Assembly: GCA_001898185.1 (NCBI GenBank)
Contig: MKTI01000013.1
Location: 492,062-556,061 of the forward strand
From: Cellulomonas sp. 73-145
GTDB lineage: Bacteria; Actinomycetota; Actinomycetes; Actinomycetales; Cellulomonadaceae
Length of the DNA stretch: 64,000 nucleotides
Reading direction: 5' to 3'
The translations under genes and the position numbers were made by a program. Position 1 is the first letter of the stretch. Each line of letters opens with the position of its first letter. Shown here one piece after another: positions 36,355 to 44,672 of the stretch. Under the pieces are notes generated by a model that was not told the origin of the DNA, ran no database searches, and worked only from the letters and a program-made list of their open reading frames with translations.

Positions 36355-39300
36355 TCAGGCCGGGTCCGACTCCGACGCCTCGCCGAGGCGCACCTCGGCC
36401 GCCCGTCCCGGCTCGGTGAGCACCGTCTCCAGCGCCCATCGCCGTGACCACCGGCCGCTCGCCTGCGCCAGCGCGGCGGCCAGACCGGCCAGCGTGGTCG
36501 CGTGCAGACCGCCGTCGGCGTCCACCCACCAGTCCACCGCGGCGCCGTCGACGTGCAGGTCCTCGTGCTCCCACCACGTGGTGGGCCCGTCCACCAGCGC
36601 CCGCGCGGCGACGGGGACGGGCTGCTCGACCGCGTCGTCCTGGTCCACCTCGCCGGCGGTCAGGTCCGAGGCCAGCGGCAGGTCCAGCAGGCCGGCGAGC
36701 GCCAGGGCCTGGGTCGGCGGGACCGGGACCATCGCGGCGACGTCCACCCGCTGCAGCCACTGCGGCGAGTCCGCCACGGCGGCGTCCTCGACGTGGACGG
36801 CCGCCACCCGGTCGGCCGCCACCAGTGCCGGCACCCGTTCCGGTGCCACGGGCGGCCCGTCGGCCTCGGCGAGTGCCGCGAGCGCCCGCCACACCGCGAC
36901 GGCGACCGCCGGGTCGACGCCACGACCGCTCGGCAGGCCGTCGAGCACCGCCACCCAGCCTTCGGCGTCGAGCTCGGCGAGGGTGGCCACCCCGCCGAGC
37001 ACGCGGAGCACGGCTGTGTCCACCTCGGCCAGCGCCTCGGGGACGGGTGGGAGCAGCGTGCGCACCGCGTCGTCGACCGGGGTGGCCGACGGCGCCGACG
37101 GTCCTGTGCCGTCGGGCTCGAGGCTCGTCGCCGCGGTGCCCTCGTCGGCGCCCGACGGCAGCGCGAACGGTCCGCCGGTCACCAGCCCGCTGCGCGTCCG
37201 CAGCCACCAGGCGGTGTAGGGCTCCGCGCGGCGGCCGTGCTCGTCCCGCACCGGGTCGAGCAGCGCCGCGCGCAGCGCCGGTTCGCCGGCGAGGCGGTCC
37301 AGCACCGCCGGCCAGGAGTCGTCGGCGACCGCGTCGAGATCGGCCACGGCCACCAGGTCGCCCACGTACGCGCCCGGACTGAGGCGCTCGCCCAGGTGCG
37401 CGAGGTAGTCGGGCCAGGCGTCCAGCGACTGGGCGGCGAGGGTCGCGGCGTCCGTCGCCTCGAGGTCGAGCGCGGCGGGATCGGCCAGCACGCCGTCGAC
37501 CGGGACCAGCACGAGGTCGGCACGGACACCGACCGCGGTGAGGACCTCCGCGCCCCAGCGCTCGACCGTCGCCACGGCGACCGGGGCGAGCACGCGGTCG
37601 TCGAGCAGGCGCGCCGCCGTCGAGCCCGGCAGCACCAGGCCGTGGGCGGGGGTCGGCTCACCGTCGGCGGCGGGCAGCGTCAGCAGACCGAGCCAGGGGG
37701 CCGTCGGCGGGCGGCCCCCGTTGGCCAGCACCGCGCCGACCAGGTCGAGCACGGCGTCGGTCACCTCGTCTGCGACGTCGAGGTCGTCGTCGTCCGCCTG
37801 CGCCAGCACCGCCAGCCGAACGGCGTCGTGCGCCAGGAGACCCGCGAGGTCCGGCGCGGCGGCGCCGAGGCGCTCGAGCAGCGGATGCGCGGCGGCGGGA
37901 TCCACCACGCGCAGGCCCCAGCGCGCCAGCGACTCCAGCGTGGTCGGCTCCAGCCGGTCGGCCGCCCCGGCGGGCAGCAGCACCGCACCGCGCGCGCCCC
38001 GCACGACTCGCCCGTCGGCCAGCGGCACCGGCAGCCCCGCGAGCGCCTCCCGCGTCCGGCCGTCCGACGCCACGGCGTCCAGGCCGGTGTACACGGCCGC
38101 CCAGTCGGCGTCGCGCACCGCCGGTAGCCCCTCGACCAGGTCGGACAGCGGTACGACGTCCACACCGAGGGTCCGGGCCTGGGCCGCCAGCCCGACGGGC
38201 ACGGTCACCAGGCCGGGCACCAGCCGCCCGAGCGCCGTCTCCACGCCCGGCGGCCCGTCGACCGCGACGGCCGAGTCCGGTGCCACCAGTCGCGCACCGC
38301 CCGCCGAACGCAGCAGCGGGGTGCCGGTCAGCCGGGCCACCAGGTGCTGGTGCAGGCGGGAGTCGAGCGCACCGGCGGGCAGGCCGACCGGTACCAGCGC
38401 CAGCGGCTCGTGACCGTCCTGCGCGAGCAGCTCGGCGAGCCGGGCGTAGGCGTCGGCGGCGTGCTCGAGGACCGCGTCGGCGAGCGGCCCCAGCGCGACG
38501 TGCCGACGTGTCGGGTCCAGCGGCAGGGTGGCGACCAGCAGCGCCGGCACGGTGATCGGGTCGTCCGTCGCGGTCGGTGCGTGCACCACGTGCCGCCACG
38601 TCACCGGCCGCTGCGGACCGCCGGAGCCGGCGGCGCGCGGCACTCCCCACGTCACCCGCCACGACCGTGCCGACCGCTCCTCGACCGGCCGGTCGGCCAC
38701 CAGCGCGAGCGGCACCTCGCCCTCGGCGCTCGACAGCACCCACCGGTCCGTCACGTCCGCGATGCGCCGCGGGGCGGCGTCCGGCACCTCGACGAGGATC
38801 TCGACGAGCCCCGGCAGGGCGATCAGCAGGGCGTCGCCCACCTCGTCCAGCAGGCCGCGCACCTCGTCGGCCGCCACCTCGTCGCGCAGGTGCAGCACCA
38901 CCGCCGTGTCGTAGCCGAGCGGTGGACGGCCCTCCGCCGGCCACGGCAGCCGCAGCGCGGGCAGCGACCCGTCCCGACGACGGACCTCCTGCGCCAGCTC
39001 GGGCAGCGCCTGCGCCGCGGCGGTCAGCGCCGAGCGGGTGTCGGCCAACGAGAACCGGACGCCGCCGCTGGTGGACAGCACGTCCACCTCGTCGGACACC
39101 GCCCGCACCGCGGCGAAGCCCACGCCGAACCGCCCGACGACACCCGTGTGAGCGAGACCGGCCTCCGGACGCTTGGCCGACGCGCGCATCGAGGACAGGG
39201 ACGCGACACCGGCGGCGTCCAGCGGCGCTCCGGTGTTGGCCGCGACCAGCACCGCCGCGCCGTCGTCCGCGTGGTCGAGCCGCAGCAGCAGCCGGCCCGG

Positions 39301-39486
39301 CACCCCCGCGCGCGTCGCGGCGTCCGCCGCGTTCTGCGCCAGCTCGACGACGACGCGGTCGCGGTAGTAGCCGCGGGCGTGGTCCTCCTCCGTGTTGGCG
39401 TCCTCCCGCAGGCGGGCCGGTGAGGAGCGCCAGGCGGTGAGCACCGCCGCCCGCAGGCGCGCGGTGTCGAAGGCGTCGACGGTCAT
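36355..39486 (-). CDS. Large sacsin-like GHKL-ATPase domain protein
   Basis: The 1,043-residue protein begins with an HSP90/GHKL-type ATP-binding domain. It shows ELAQNAADAA near residue 48 (N box with catalytic Glu/Asn), VLVAANTGAPLDAAG near 78 (nucleotide-binding loop), and GVVGRFGVGFAAVRA near 115 (glycine box). The first 240 residues thus resemble the sacsin N-terminal ATPase. The remaining 800 are Ala/Leu/Val-rich and without recognised catalytic motifs. It is third in an operon after the cold-shock and DUF3027 genes (20-base gap). Known homologues in actinobacteria are uncharacterised; a chaperone-like or scaffold ATPase role is a guess. Confidence 0.85.
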   Translation of the reverse strand: MTVDAFDTARLRAAVLTAWRSSPARLREDANTEEDHARGYYRDRVVVELAQNAADAATRAGVPGRLLLRLDHADDGAAVLVAANTGAPLDAAGVASLSSMRASAKRPEAGLAHTGVVGRFGVGFAAVRAVSDEVDVLSTSGGVRFSLADTRSALTAAAQALPELAQEVRRRDGSLPALRLPWPAEGRPPLGYDTAVVLHLRDEVAADEVRGLLDEVGDALLIALPGLVEILVEVPDAAPRRIADVTDRWVLSSAEGEVPLALVADRPVEERSARSWRVTWGVPRAAGSGGPQRPVTWRHVVHAPTATDDPITVPALLVATLPLDPTRRHVALGPLADAVLEHAADAYARLAELLAQDGHEPLALVPVGLPAGALDSRLHQHLVARLTGTPLLRSAGGARLVAPDSAVAVDGPPGVETALGRLVPGLVTVPVGLAAQARTLGVDVVPLSDLVEGLPAVRDADWAAVYTGLDAVASDGRTREALAGLPVPLADGRVVRGARGAVLLPAGAADRLEPTTLESLARWGLRVVDPAAAHPLLERLGAAAPDLAGLLAHDAVRLAVLAQADDDDLDVADEVTDAVLDLVGAVLANGGRPPTAPWLGLLTLPAADGEPTPAHGLVLPGSTAARLLDDRVLAPVAVATVERWGAEVLTAVGVRADLVLVPVDGVLADPAALDLEATDAATLAAQSLDAWPDYLAHLGERLSPGAYVGDLVAVADLDAVADDSWPAVLDRLAGEPALRAALLDPVRDEHGRRAEPYTAWWLRTRSGLVTGGPFALPSGADEGTAATSLEPDGTGPSAPSATPVDDAVRTLLPPVPEALAEVDTAVLRVLGGVATLAELDAEGWVAVLDGLPSGRGVDPAVAVAVWRALAALAEADGPPVAPERVPALVAADRVAAVHVEDAAVADSPQWLQRVDVAAMVPVPPTQALALAGLLDLPLASDLTAGEVDQDDAVEQPVPVAARALVDGPTTWWEHEDLHVDGAAVDWWVDADGGLHATTLAGLAAALAQASGRWSRRWALETVLTEPGRAAEVRLGEASESDPA

Positions 39487-39505
39487 GACGAGGACGCCGG
39501 GGCGG

Positions 39506-40426
39506 TCAGGACTCGGGCTCGGTCACCGGCTCCGGGTCCGTGACGGGCTCGGGCGGCGTCGCCGGCTCGGGTTCCGTCTCCGGTTCCGGCTCGGTCACGG
39601 TCACGGGTGCGGGCTCGGGCTCCGGCTCGGTCGCCTGCTCCGGCACGACCGCAGCCTGCGGCGCTGCGACGGGCGTGCGCACCAGCTCCATGACCTCGAG
39701 CGCCGACTCGTCGATCAGCGGGTCCGGGGCCGGCCACTCGCTCGGCGGCTGCTCCACATCGGTCTCCGAGTGGGCACCGCAGCCGTGGTCGAGGCTGACG
39801 ACGCGCCCGTCGTCGGGCGACCACTCGTTGGCGCACACGGCGAACACCTGACCGAGCGCACCCTGCACCGGCACCATGAACCCGCAGGTCGCACAGGCTG
39901 CCGCCGAGGCGAGCGCACCCGGTGACGTCGGTCCACGGCTGCCGCGGTACCACCGCTCGGCGGCCTCCTCGCGGCCCACCGGCGAGAGGACCCGCACGCG
40001 GGCCAAGGCCAGCTCGTCGATCGCGACGCCGTCCTGCTCGTCGTCACCCGAGGGAGTCCACCCGGGCTCCAGCCGCGGGTCGTCCGGCCGGAAGGGCAGC
40101 ACGTCGCCCGGGCCGACGTCGCCCGGACGGAGCCGCTGGGACCACGGCACCCACGCCTTGGCCAGGATCGCGTCGGCACCGGGCAGCAGCTCCGCCTCGC
40201 ACACCGTCGCCACCCGGCCGCGCGGCACGCGCGCCACGGTGACCGTCCACTCCCAGCCGCGGTAGCCGCGCGCCAGGCTGGCGAACCGGTGCGCGACGAG
40301 GCGCTCCGCCTCGTGCACCGCGCCGAGGTACTCGCCGACGTCTGCCGGGTCCTCCGCGAGCTCGACCGCCACCTCGCGCGCGAGGTCGACCGCGCGCTCG
40401 AGGACGGCGTCCTTCGTGGCCGCCAC
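39506..40426 (-). CDS. DUF3027 family protein
   Basis: The 306-residue protein matches the actinobacterial DUF3027: an N-terminal helical region (VLERAVDLAREVAVELAEDP), GEYLGAVHEAERLVAHRFASLARGYRGWEWTVTVAR near 32-67, and a zinc-ribbon-like part with ACATCGFMVPV, VCANEWSPDDGRVVSLDHGCGAH. The last 60 residues are a Glu/Pro-rich repeat (EPEPEP, TEPEPET) that is likely disordered. The GTG start sits one base after the cold-shock stop, so the two are co-translated. Function is unknown; conservation with a cold-shock gene suggests RNA or ribosome-related work. Confidence 0.85.
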   Translation of the reverse strand: MAATKDAVLERAVDLAREVAVELAEDPADVGEYLGAVHEAERLVAHRFASLARGYRGWEWTVTVARVPRGRVATVCEAELLPGADAILAKAWVPWSQRLRPGDVGPGDVLPFRPDDPRLEPGWTPSGDDEQDGVAIDELALARVRVLSPVGREEAAERWYRGSRGPTSPGALASAAACATCGFMVPVQGALGQVFAVCANEWSPDDGRVVSLDHGCGAHSETDVEQPPSEWPAPDPLIDESALEVMELVRTPVAAPQAAVVPEQATEPEPEPAPVTVTEPEPETEPEPATPPEPVTDPEPVTEPES

Positions 40427-40427
40427 G

Positions 40428-40811
40428 TCAGGCCTCGAGGTCGTCGGCGACCGCCCGGAGCAGCTGCGCGTACTTCGTGGAGCGCTCCTTCTCCGGGTAG
40501 CGGCCGCGGCGCAGGTCGTTGCCGACCTTGTCGAGCACCTTGATCAGGTCCTCGACCACCACGGCCATCTCGTCGGCCGGCCGACGCCGCGCCTTGACCA
40601 CGGACGGGACCGGGTCGAGCAGCGTCACGGACAGGGCCTGCGGGCCACGTCGCCCGTCGGCCACACCGAAGTCCACCTTGGTGCCGGGCTTGGGTGCGGT
40701 GACACCCGCGGGCAGCGCGGAGGCGTGCAGGAACACCTCACCGCCGTCATCGCTGGCGATGAAACCGAAACCACGCTCGGCGTCGAACCACTTGACCTTG
40801 CCGGTGGGCAC
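40428..40811 (-). CDS. Cold-shock domain protein with C-terminal extension
   Basis: The 127-residue protein has an N-terminal OB-fold cold-shock domain with RNP1 KVKWFDAERGFGFIA (residues 6-20) and RNP2-like EVFLHASAL near 26. It binds single-stranded RNA/DNA. A conserved helical extension of about 60 residues follows (DEMAVVVEDLIKVLDKVGNDLRRGRYPEKERSTKYAQLLRAV), absent from short CspA proteins. GTG 40811 gives the canonical VPTGKVKWF start with AAGGGG upstream. It is first in the minus-strand operon with DUF3027 and the GHKL-ATPase gene. Confidence 0.93.
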   Translation of the reverse strand: MPTGKVKWFDAERGFGFIASDDGGEVFLHASALPAGVTAPKPGTKVDFGVADGRRGPQALSVTLLDPVPSVVKARRRPADEMAVVVEDLIKVLDKVGNDLRRGRYPEKERSTKYAQLLRAVADDLEA

Positions 40812-40951
40812 GGAACACCCCTTGCCTCGTAAGAACACAGACGAGCCCAGGCTACCGGCCGCACCCCAGCGTTTTCGCCTGGGGCCGTGACCAGGCTTGC
40901 CGGAGCCGTCGGCCCCGGGCGCGGACGGGGGCGGCGTGCTGTGCTGGGTGG

Positions 40952-41320
40952 ATGAGCACGCCGACGGATCGGGGCGGGTCCAGCGCCGAGGCGCGGGGTC
41001 GGCTGCTCGCGCTCCGCGCCGCCGTCGAGTCGCGGCTGGCCGGGGTGACGACGAGCCGGTCCGACGTCGTTGATGCCGCGCGCGGCGCGAACGTCGACGA
41101 CGAGCACGACCCCGAGGGCGCGACGATCGCCTTCGAACGAGCCCAGCTGGAGGCGCTGGCCGGCGACGCCCGCGTCGCCCTGGCCGAGGTCGATGCCGCG
41201 CTGGCCCGCCTGGACGACGGCACCTACGGCATCTGTGCCGTCGGCGGTGAGCCGATCCCGGCCGAGCGCCTGGCCGTGCGACCGACTGCCACCACGTGCG
41301 TGCAGCACGCGGGCCGCTGA
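40952..41320 (+). CDS. TraR/DksA-like protein with degenerate zinc finger
   Basis: The 122-residue protein has a helical coiled-coil front (AEARGRLLALRAAVESRLAG to ALAEVDAALARLDDG) and ends with YGICAVGGEPIPAERLAVRPTATTCVQHAG, the DksA C-terminal finger layout. Where CxxC pairs are expected only single cysteines remain (CAVG and CVQH), so zinc binding must use another ligand or be lost. Such proteins bind RNA polymerase's secondary channel; general actinobacterial relatives are of unknown target. ATG 40952 follows GGGTGG. It is monocistronic. Confidence 0.82.
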   Translation: MSTPTDRGGSSAEARGRLLALRAAVESRLAGVTTSRSDVVDAARGANVDDEHDPEGATIAFERAQLEALAGDARVALAEVDAALARLDDGTYGICAVGGEPIPAERLAVRPTATTCVQHAGR

Positions 41321-41355
41321 GCGGCCGGCCGCGGGACCTCGCCTGCGATCACGGT

Positions 41356-41598
41356 TCACGTCCGACGTCTCGTCGTGGGATCACGGAGCACCCGTTCGAG
41401 CATGTCGCGGCAGGCCGCATCGAGGTCCTCGTAGGTCCGCTCGTCCCTCCGGTGCCCACGTTCGTCGTAGTAGACGCTCCAGCCCGCGTAGGTCCTCTCG
41501 AGGGAATACCGCTCCTCCGGAGCGGTATTGCCGAACGAGTAGCACCGAGGATCGACATTCTCGCGATCGAAGAGGGAACGGAGCAGCGCCTGGTCCAT
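41356..41598 (-). CDS. Small hypothetical protein (80 aa) in lower-GC pocket
   Basis: The 80-residue acidic/aromatic protein contains YSLERTYAGWSVYYDERGHR and YEDLDAACRDMLERVLRDP; this strand-helix pattern resembles small immunity proteins paired with secreted toxins, a loose impression only. Base composition is lower in GC than neighbours. The start ATG 41598 is clear and the end at 41356 is followed by the DksA gene on the other strand. An 11-base perfect inverted repeat lies inside the coding region (41505-41529). I do not recognise a family. Confidence 0.6.
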   Translation of the reverse strand: MDQALLRSLFDRENVDPRCYSFGNTAPEERYSLERTYAGWSVYYDERGHRRDERTYEDLDAACRDMLERVLRDPTTRRRT

Positions 41599-41655
41599 AC
41601 GGGTAGTCCTCAGCTCTCGGCTCGGTCGGTACGGCGGTTCGATGCCGGGACTCCG

Positions 41656-41946
41656 TCACGGCTTGAGCTGGCGACCTGTCGCACGACCAGCCCGAGCTCG
41701 ACGCCACCGTTCGGCTCCGGCCCACATCGCACCGAGAAGAGCGGCGAGCACGAGAACGACCAGTGCCCAAGCCAATGCGCCTTCTCGCTCCTGCGGATTG
41801 GCTGCGCCGAAGATCGCAGTGCCGATCGCCATGCACACCGACACGATCGTGAGAAGCCGCAGGGTGCTGCGGATGTCATCGACGACCAGTCCGACCACGA
41901 AGTCCCAACCCGCCCGCCTCGTCGCAGCGCTTCTCCGCGTCGGCAT
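41656..41946 (-). CDS. Small two-helix membrane protein
   Basis: The 96-residue protein has two hydrophobic segments, STLRLLTIVSVCMAIGTAIFG near 30-50 and ALAWALVVLVLAALLGAMWAG near 60-80, with basic ends (TRRSAATRRAGWD and AERWRRARAGRATGR). The first is preceded by WDFVVGLVVDDI. The ATG at 41946 lies nine bases before the M20 stop at 41955 (reading minus), so it may be the tail of that transcript. No family is recognised. It shares the lower-GC pocket with the 80-residue protein. Confidence 0.62.
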   Translation of the reverse strand: MPTRRSAATRRAGWDFVVGLVVDDIRSTLRLLTIVSVCMAIGTAIFGAANPQEREGALAWALVVLVLAALLGAMWAGAERWRRARAGRATGRQLKP

Positions 41947-41954
41947 TGGCCGCG

Positions 41955-43172
41955 TCAGCCCTGCGCCAGCCGGTCCATCGCCAGCGCGGCCAGGATCGCC
42001 GGACCGACGGCGAGCGCCGTGTCGTCGAACCGGGCCTGCGGCGAGTGGTTGTACGGAGCGGTCGCCGGGTCGACGCCGCGGGGTGTCGCACCCAGGCCGA
42101 GGAACGCCCCCGGCACCTGCTCCAGCACGTAGGAGAAGTCCTCCGACCCCGGGATGGGCTGCGGTGCGACCGCGAACCCGGCATCGCCGACCAGCCCGCG
42201 CGCCAGCTCGGACGCCCGGTCGAACTCCAGCGGGTCGTTGATGGTCACCGGGTAGCCGGCCAGCCACTCGACCCGTGCGGTCATGCCGTGGGCGGCGGCC
42301 ACGTGCTCGCACAGCCTGCGGATCGACTCCTCGGCACGCGCGCGGCTGACGGTGGAGAAGGAGCGCACGGTCGCCGCGATCGTCGCCGTGTCGGGGATGA
42401 CGTTGTTCACCGTGCCGGCCTCGAGGCGGCCGACGCTGAGCACCACCGGGTCGAACACGTCGAACTGCCGGGTCACCATCGCCTGCAGACCCAGCACCAG
42501 CTCGGCGGCGACGGGCACCGGATCGGCGGCCAGGTGCGGCATCGAGCCGTGACCGCCGCGACCCAGCACGGTGATCCGTACCTCGTCGGCGGCCGCCAGG
42601 ATCGGCCCCGGTCGGCTGACCAGCCCGCCCACCGGCACCAACGACGCCATCACGTGCAGGGCGTAGGCGCCCACCACCCGCGGGCCCGCGGCGTCGAGCA
42701 CGCCCTCCTCGATCATGATCCGGGCGCCGCCGTCGCCCTCCTCCCCCGGCTGGAACATCAGCACCACGGCACCGGGCAGGTCCGCGCGGCGGGCGGCCAG
42801 CAGGCGTGCGGCCCCCACCAGGCCGGCGACGTGCAGGTCGTGGCCGCAGGCGTGCATCACCCCGGTGCGCTGCGAGGTGAACTCCTCGCCGGTGTCCTCC
42901 GTGACGGGCAGCGCGTCCATGTCGCCGCGGAGCAGCACCGCCGGGCCTGGACGGCCGCCGCGCAGCACCGCCACCACCGAGTCGAGGGCCGTCCCGGTGG
43001 TGATCTCCAGGTCCAGGCCGTCGAGCGCGTCGAGCACCATCCGCTGGGTCGTGGGCAGCCGAAGCCCCAGCTCGGGGACGCGGTGCAGGGAGTGCCGCAG
43101 CGCGACGACGTCCGGCAGCTGGGCGGCCGCCTCGGTGCGCAGCGCGGTGAGGGTGGTCCGGTCCAGCGTCAT
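41955..43172 (-). CDS. M20 family amidohydrolase (IAA-amino acid hydrolase/ aminoacylase type)
   Basis: The 405-residue metal-dependent amidohydrolase is of the M20D group. It shows LRHSLHRVPELGL near residue 24, LLRGDMDALPV near 80 (metal-binding Asp), MHACGHDLHVAGLVG near 106 (His and Asp ligands), LMFQPGEEGDGGA near 139 (bridging Glu), and GSEDFSYVLEQVPG near 355 (distal His replaced in context). Such enzymes cleave N-acyl amino acids or conjugates. It overlaps the upstream MHS-type transporter gene by ATGA, suggesting uptake of the substrate by that transporter. The exact conjugate is unknown. Confidence 0.9.
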   Translation of the reverse strand: MTLDRTTLTALRTEAAAQLPDVVALRHSLHRVPELGLRLPTTQRMVLDALDGLDLEITTGTALDSVVAVLRGGRPGPAVLLRGDMDALPVTEDTGEEFTSQRTGVMHACGHDLHVAGLVGAARLLAARRADLPGAVVLMFQPGEEGDGGARIMIEEGVLDAAGPRVVGAYALHVMASLVPVGGLVSRPGPILAAADEVRITVLGRGGHGSMPHLAADPVPVAAELVLGLQAMVTRQFDVFDPVVLSVGRLEAGTVNNVIPDTATIAATVRSFSTVSRARAEESIRRLCEHVAAAHGMTARVEWLAGYPVTINDPLEFDRASELARGLVGDAGFAVAPQPIPGSEDFSYVLEQVPGAFLGLGATPRGVDPATAPYNHSPQARFDDTALAVGPAILAALAMDRLAQG

Positions 43173-44500
43173 GCCAGCTCCTCCGTCGTCGTCACCGGTG
43201 CCGTCGTCCGGCGCTGCTCCGCGGACGCCGCCGCGAACGTCCCCGCCAACGTGTCCACCGGGTACATCAGCCGCTCGCGCACCAGCCAGGAGCCGACCGC
43301 CGAGACGGTCAGCCCGATCCCGGCATACACCGGAACCCAGCCCAACGCGCCGTGATCGATCAGCCACTCGGCGACGTACAGGAACGTGCCGCCGAACAGG
43401 GCGATCGCGGTGCCTGCCGGCACGCCGAGCGCGACCGCCCTGATCGGCACGGGGAACAGCCGCGCGCCCGCCACCGGGGTCACGCCCAGCTGCAGCCCGA
43501 CCCCGGCCGTGAAGAGAGGTCCCGCCACGGCGTAGGGCAGCCAGCCGTGCGCCAGCCCGAGCATGAGGGGCACGACGAGCACCGCGGCGGCCGTGAACCC
43601 GGCACGGATCACGGGCAGCGGCCCGAACCGGTCGGCCAGGAACCCGGACGCGATCATCGCCAGCACCAGCGCCACCAGGGCGATCGGCTGCACGGCCGTG
43701 GCCTGGTCGGCCGTGTACCGGCCCGTGTGCTGAGCGAACTCCGGCAGGTACACCGAGCCGAAGTAGACGCCCATGGTCGAGCCGATGGTGAGCATGAAGG
43801 CCAGCAGCATCCGCCCGCGGTGTGCCCGCAGCAGGGGCCGCACCGGCACCGGGCCGGCGGCGCGGGCCTGCTCGAACACGGGCGTCTCCGGCACGCCGGT
43901 GCGGATCCACAGCGCCAGCAGCCCGCACGCGGCGGCCACGCCGAAGGCGATCCGCCAGCCACCGGACTGCACGCCGGACACGCCGAGCGCCCCGACCAGC
44001 ACCGCCAGCACGATGGTCCCGGCGAGCGTGCCGAACGCGTCCCCGGAGTAGGCGAAGGCGCCGTAGCGGTGCCGTCGCTCGGGCGGTGCGGACTCGACGA
44101 CGAAGGTCGCGGCGGTGGCCACCTCACCGCCCATCGCGATGCCCTGCAGCAGCCGGGCGGCGACGACGATCACCGCGGACCACGCACCGATCGCGGCGTG
44201 GGTGGGCACCAGCGCGATGACCGCCGAGCCGAGGGCGATCAGGGACACCGACGCGAGCAGGCCCGCACGCCGGCCCCGGGTGTCCGTGATCCGCCCCATG
44301 AGGAAGGACCCGAGCGGGCGGGCGACGAACCCGGCCGCGAAGACGAGATAGGCCCCGAGCACCTGCGTCACGCGGTCGGCGCCCGGGAACACCTGGCCGG
44401 CGAAGTACGGCGCCAGCAACCCGTAGATCGTCCAGTCCAGCGACTCGACGAAGATCCCGGCGGTGCTGGCCACCACCACCCGCGTACGGCTCGCCGCCAT
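43169..44500 (-). CDS. MFS transporter, metabolite:H+ symporter (MHS) type
   Basis: The 443-residue 12-helix transporter is of the ProP/ShiA/KgtP family. It shows VFAAGFVARPLGSFLMGRITDTRGRRAGLLASVS near residue 55 (MHS motif), ARLLQGIAMGGEVATAATFVVESAP near 112, and a long hydrophilic loop near 210. Such symporters import organic acids or betaines. It starts at ATG 44500 behind GGAGG and precedes the M20 amidohydrolase with a four-base overlap, so the pair likely imports and hydrolyses one acylated or conjugated compound. Substrate is unknown. Confidence 0.9.
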   Translation of the reverse strand: MAASRTRVVVASTAGIFVESLDWTIYGLLAPYFAGQVFPGADRVTQVLGAYLVFAAGFVARPLGSFLMGRITDTRGRRAGLLASVSLIALGSAVIALVPTHAAIGAWSAVIVVAARLLQGIAMGGEVATAATFVVESAPPERRHRYGAFAYSGDAFGTLAGTIVLAVLVGALGVSGVQSGGWRIAFGVAAACGLLALWIRTGVPETPVFEQARAAGPVPVRPLLRAHRGRMLLAFMLTIGSTMGVYFGSVYLPEFAQHTGRYTADQATAVQPIALVALVLAMIASGFLADRFGPLPVIRAGFTAAAVLVVPLMLGLAHGWLPYAVAGPLFTAGVGLQLGVTPVAGARLFPVPIRAVALGVPAGTAIALFGGTFLYVAEWLIDHGALGWVPVYAGIGLTVSAVGSWLVRERLMYPVDTLAGTFAAASAEQRRTTAPVTTTEELA

Positions 44501-44672
44501 GACGTCCTCCCGTGCCCGACCCTGCGGCGGAGCGGACGTCCACCCGTCGCCGATCATGCTCGACGCCCGGCTCCGACGGCAGGGGGCATCGCCATCGCGC
44601 GGCGGTCCCGCCCCGTCCCGCGGCGACGGCCGGCCGACGGCCGACCACCACGACGTGCGTATCGTGGTGCGG

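Noticed and set aside
39510-39620. Tandem repeat-like GGCTCGGGTTCC pattern
   Set aside because: It encodes the Glu/Pro-rich tail of DUF3027; no independent element.
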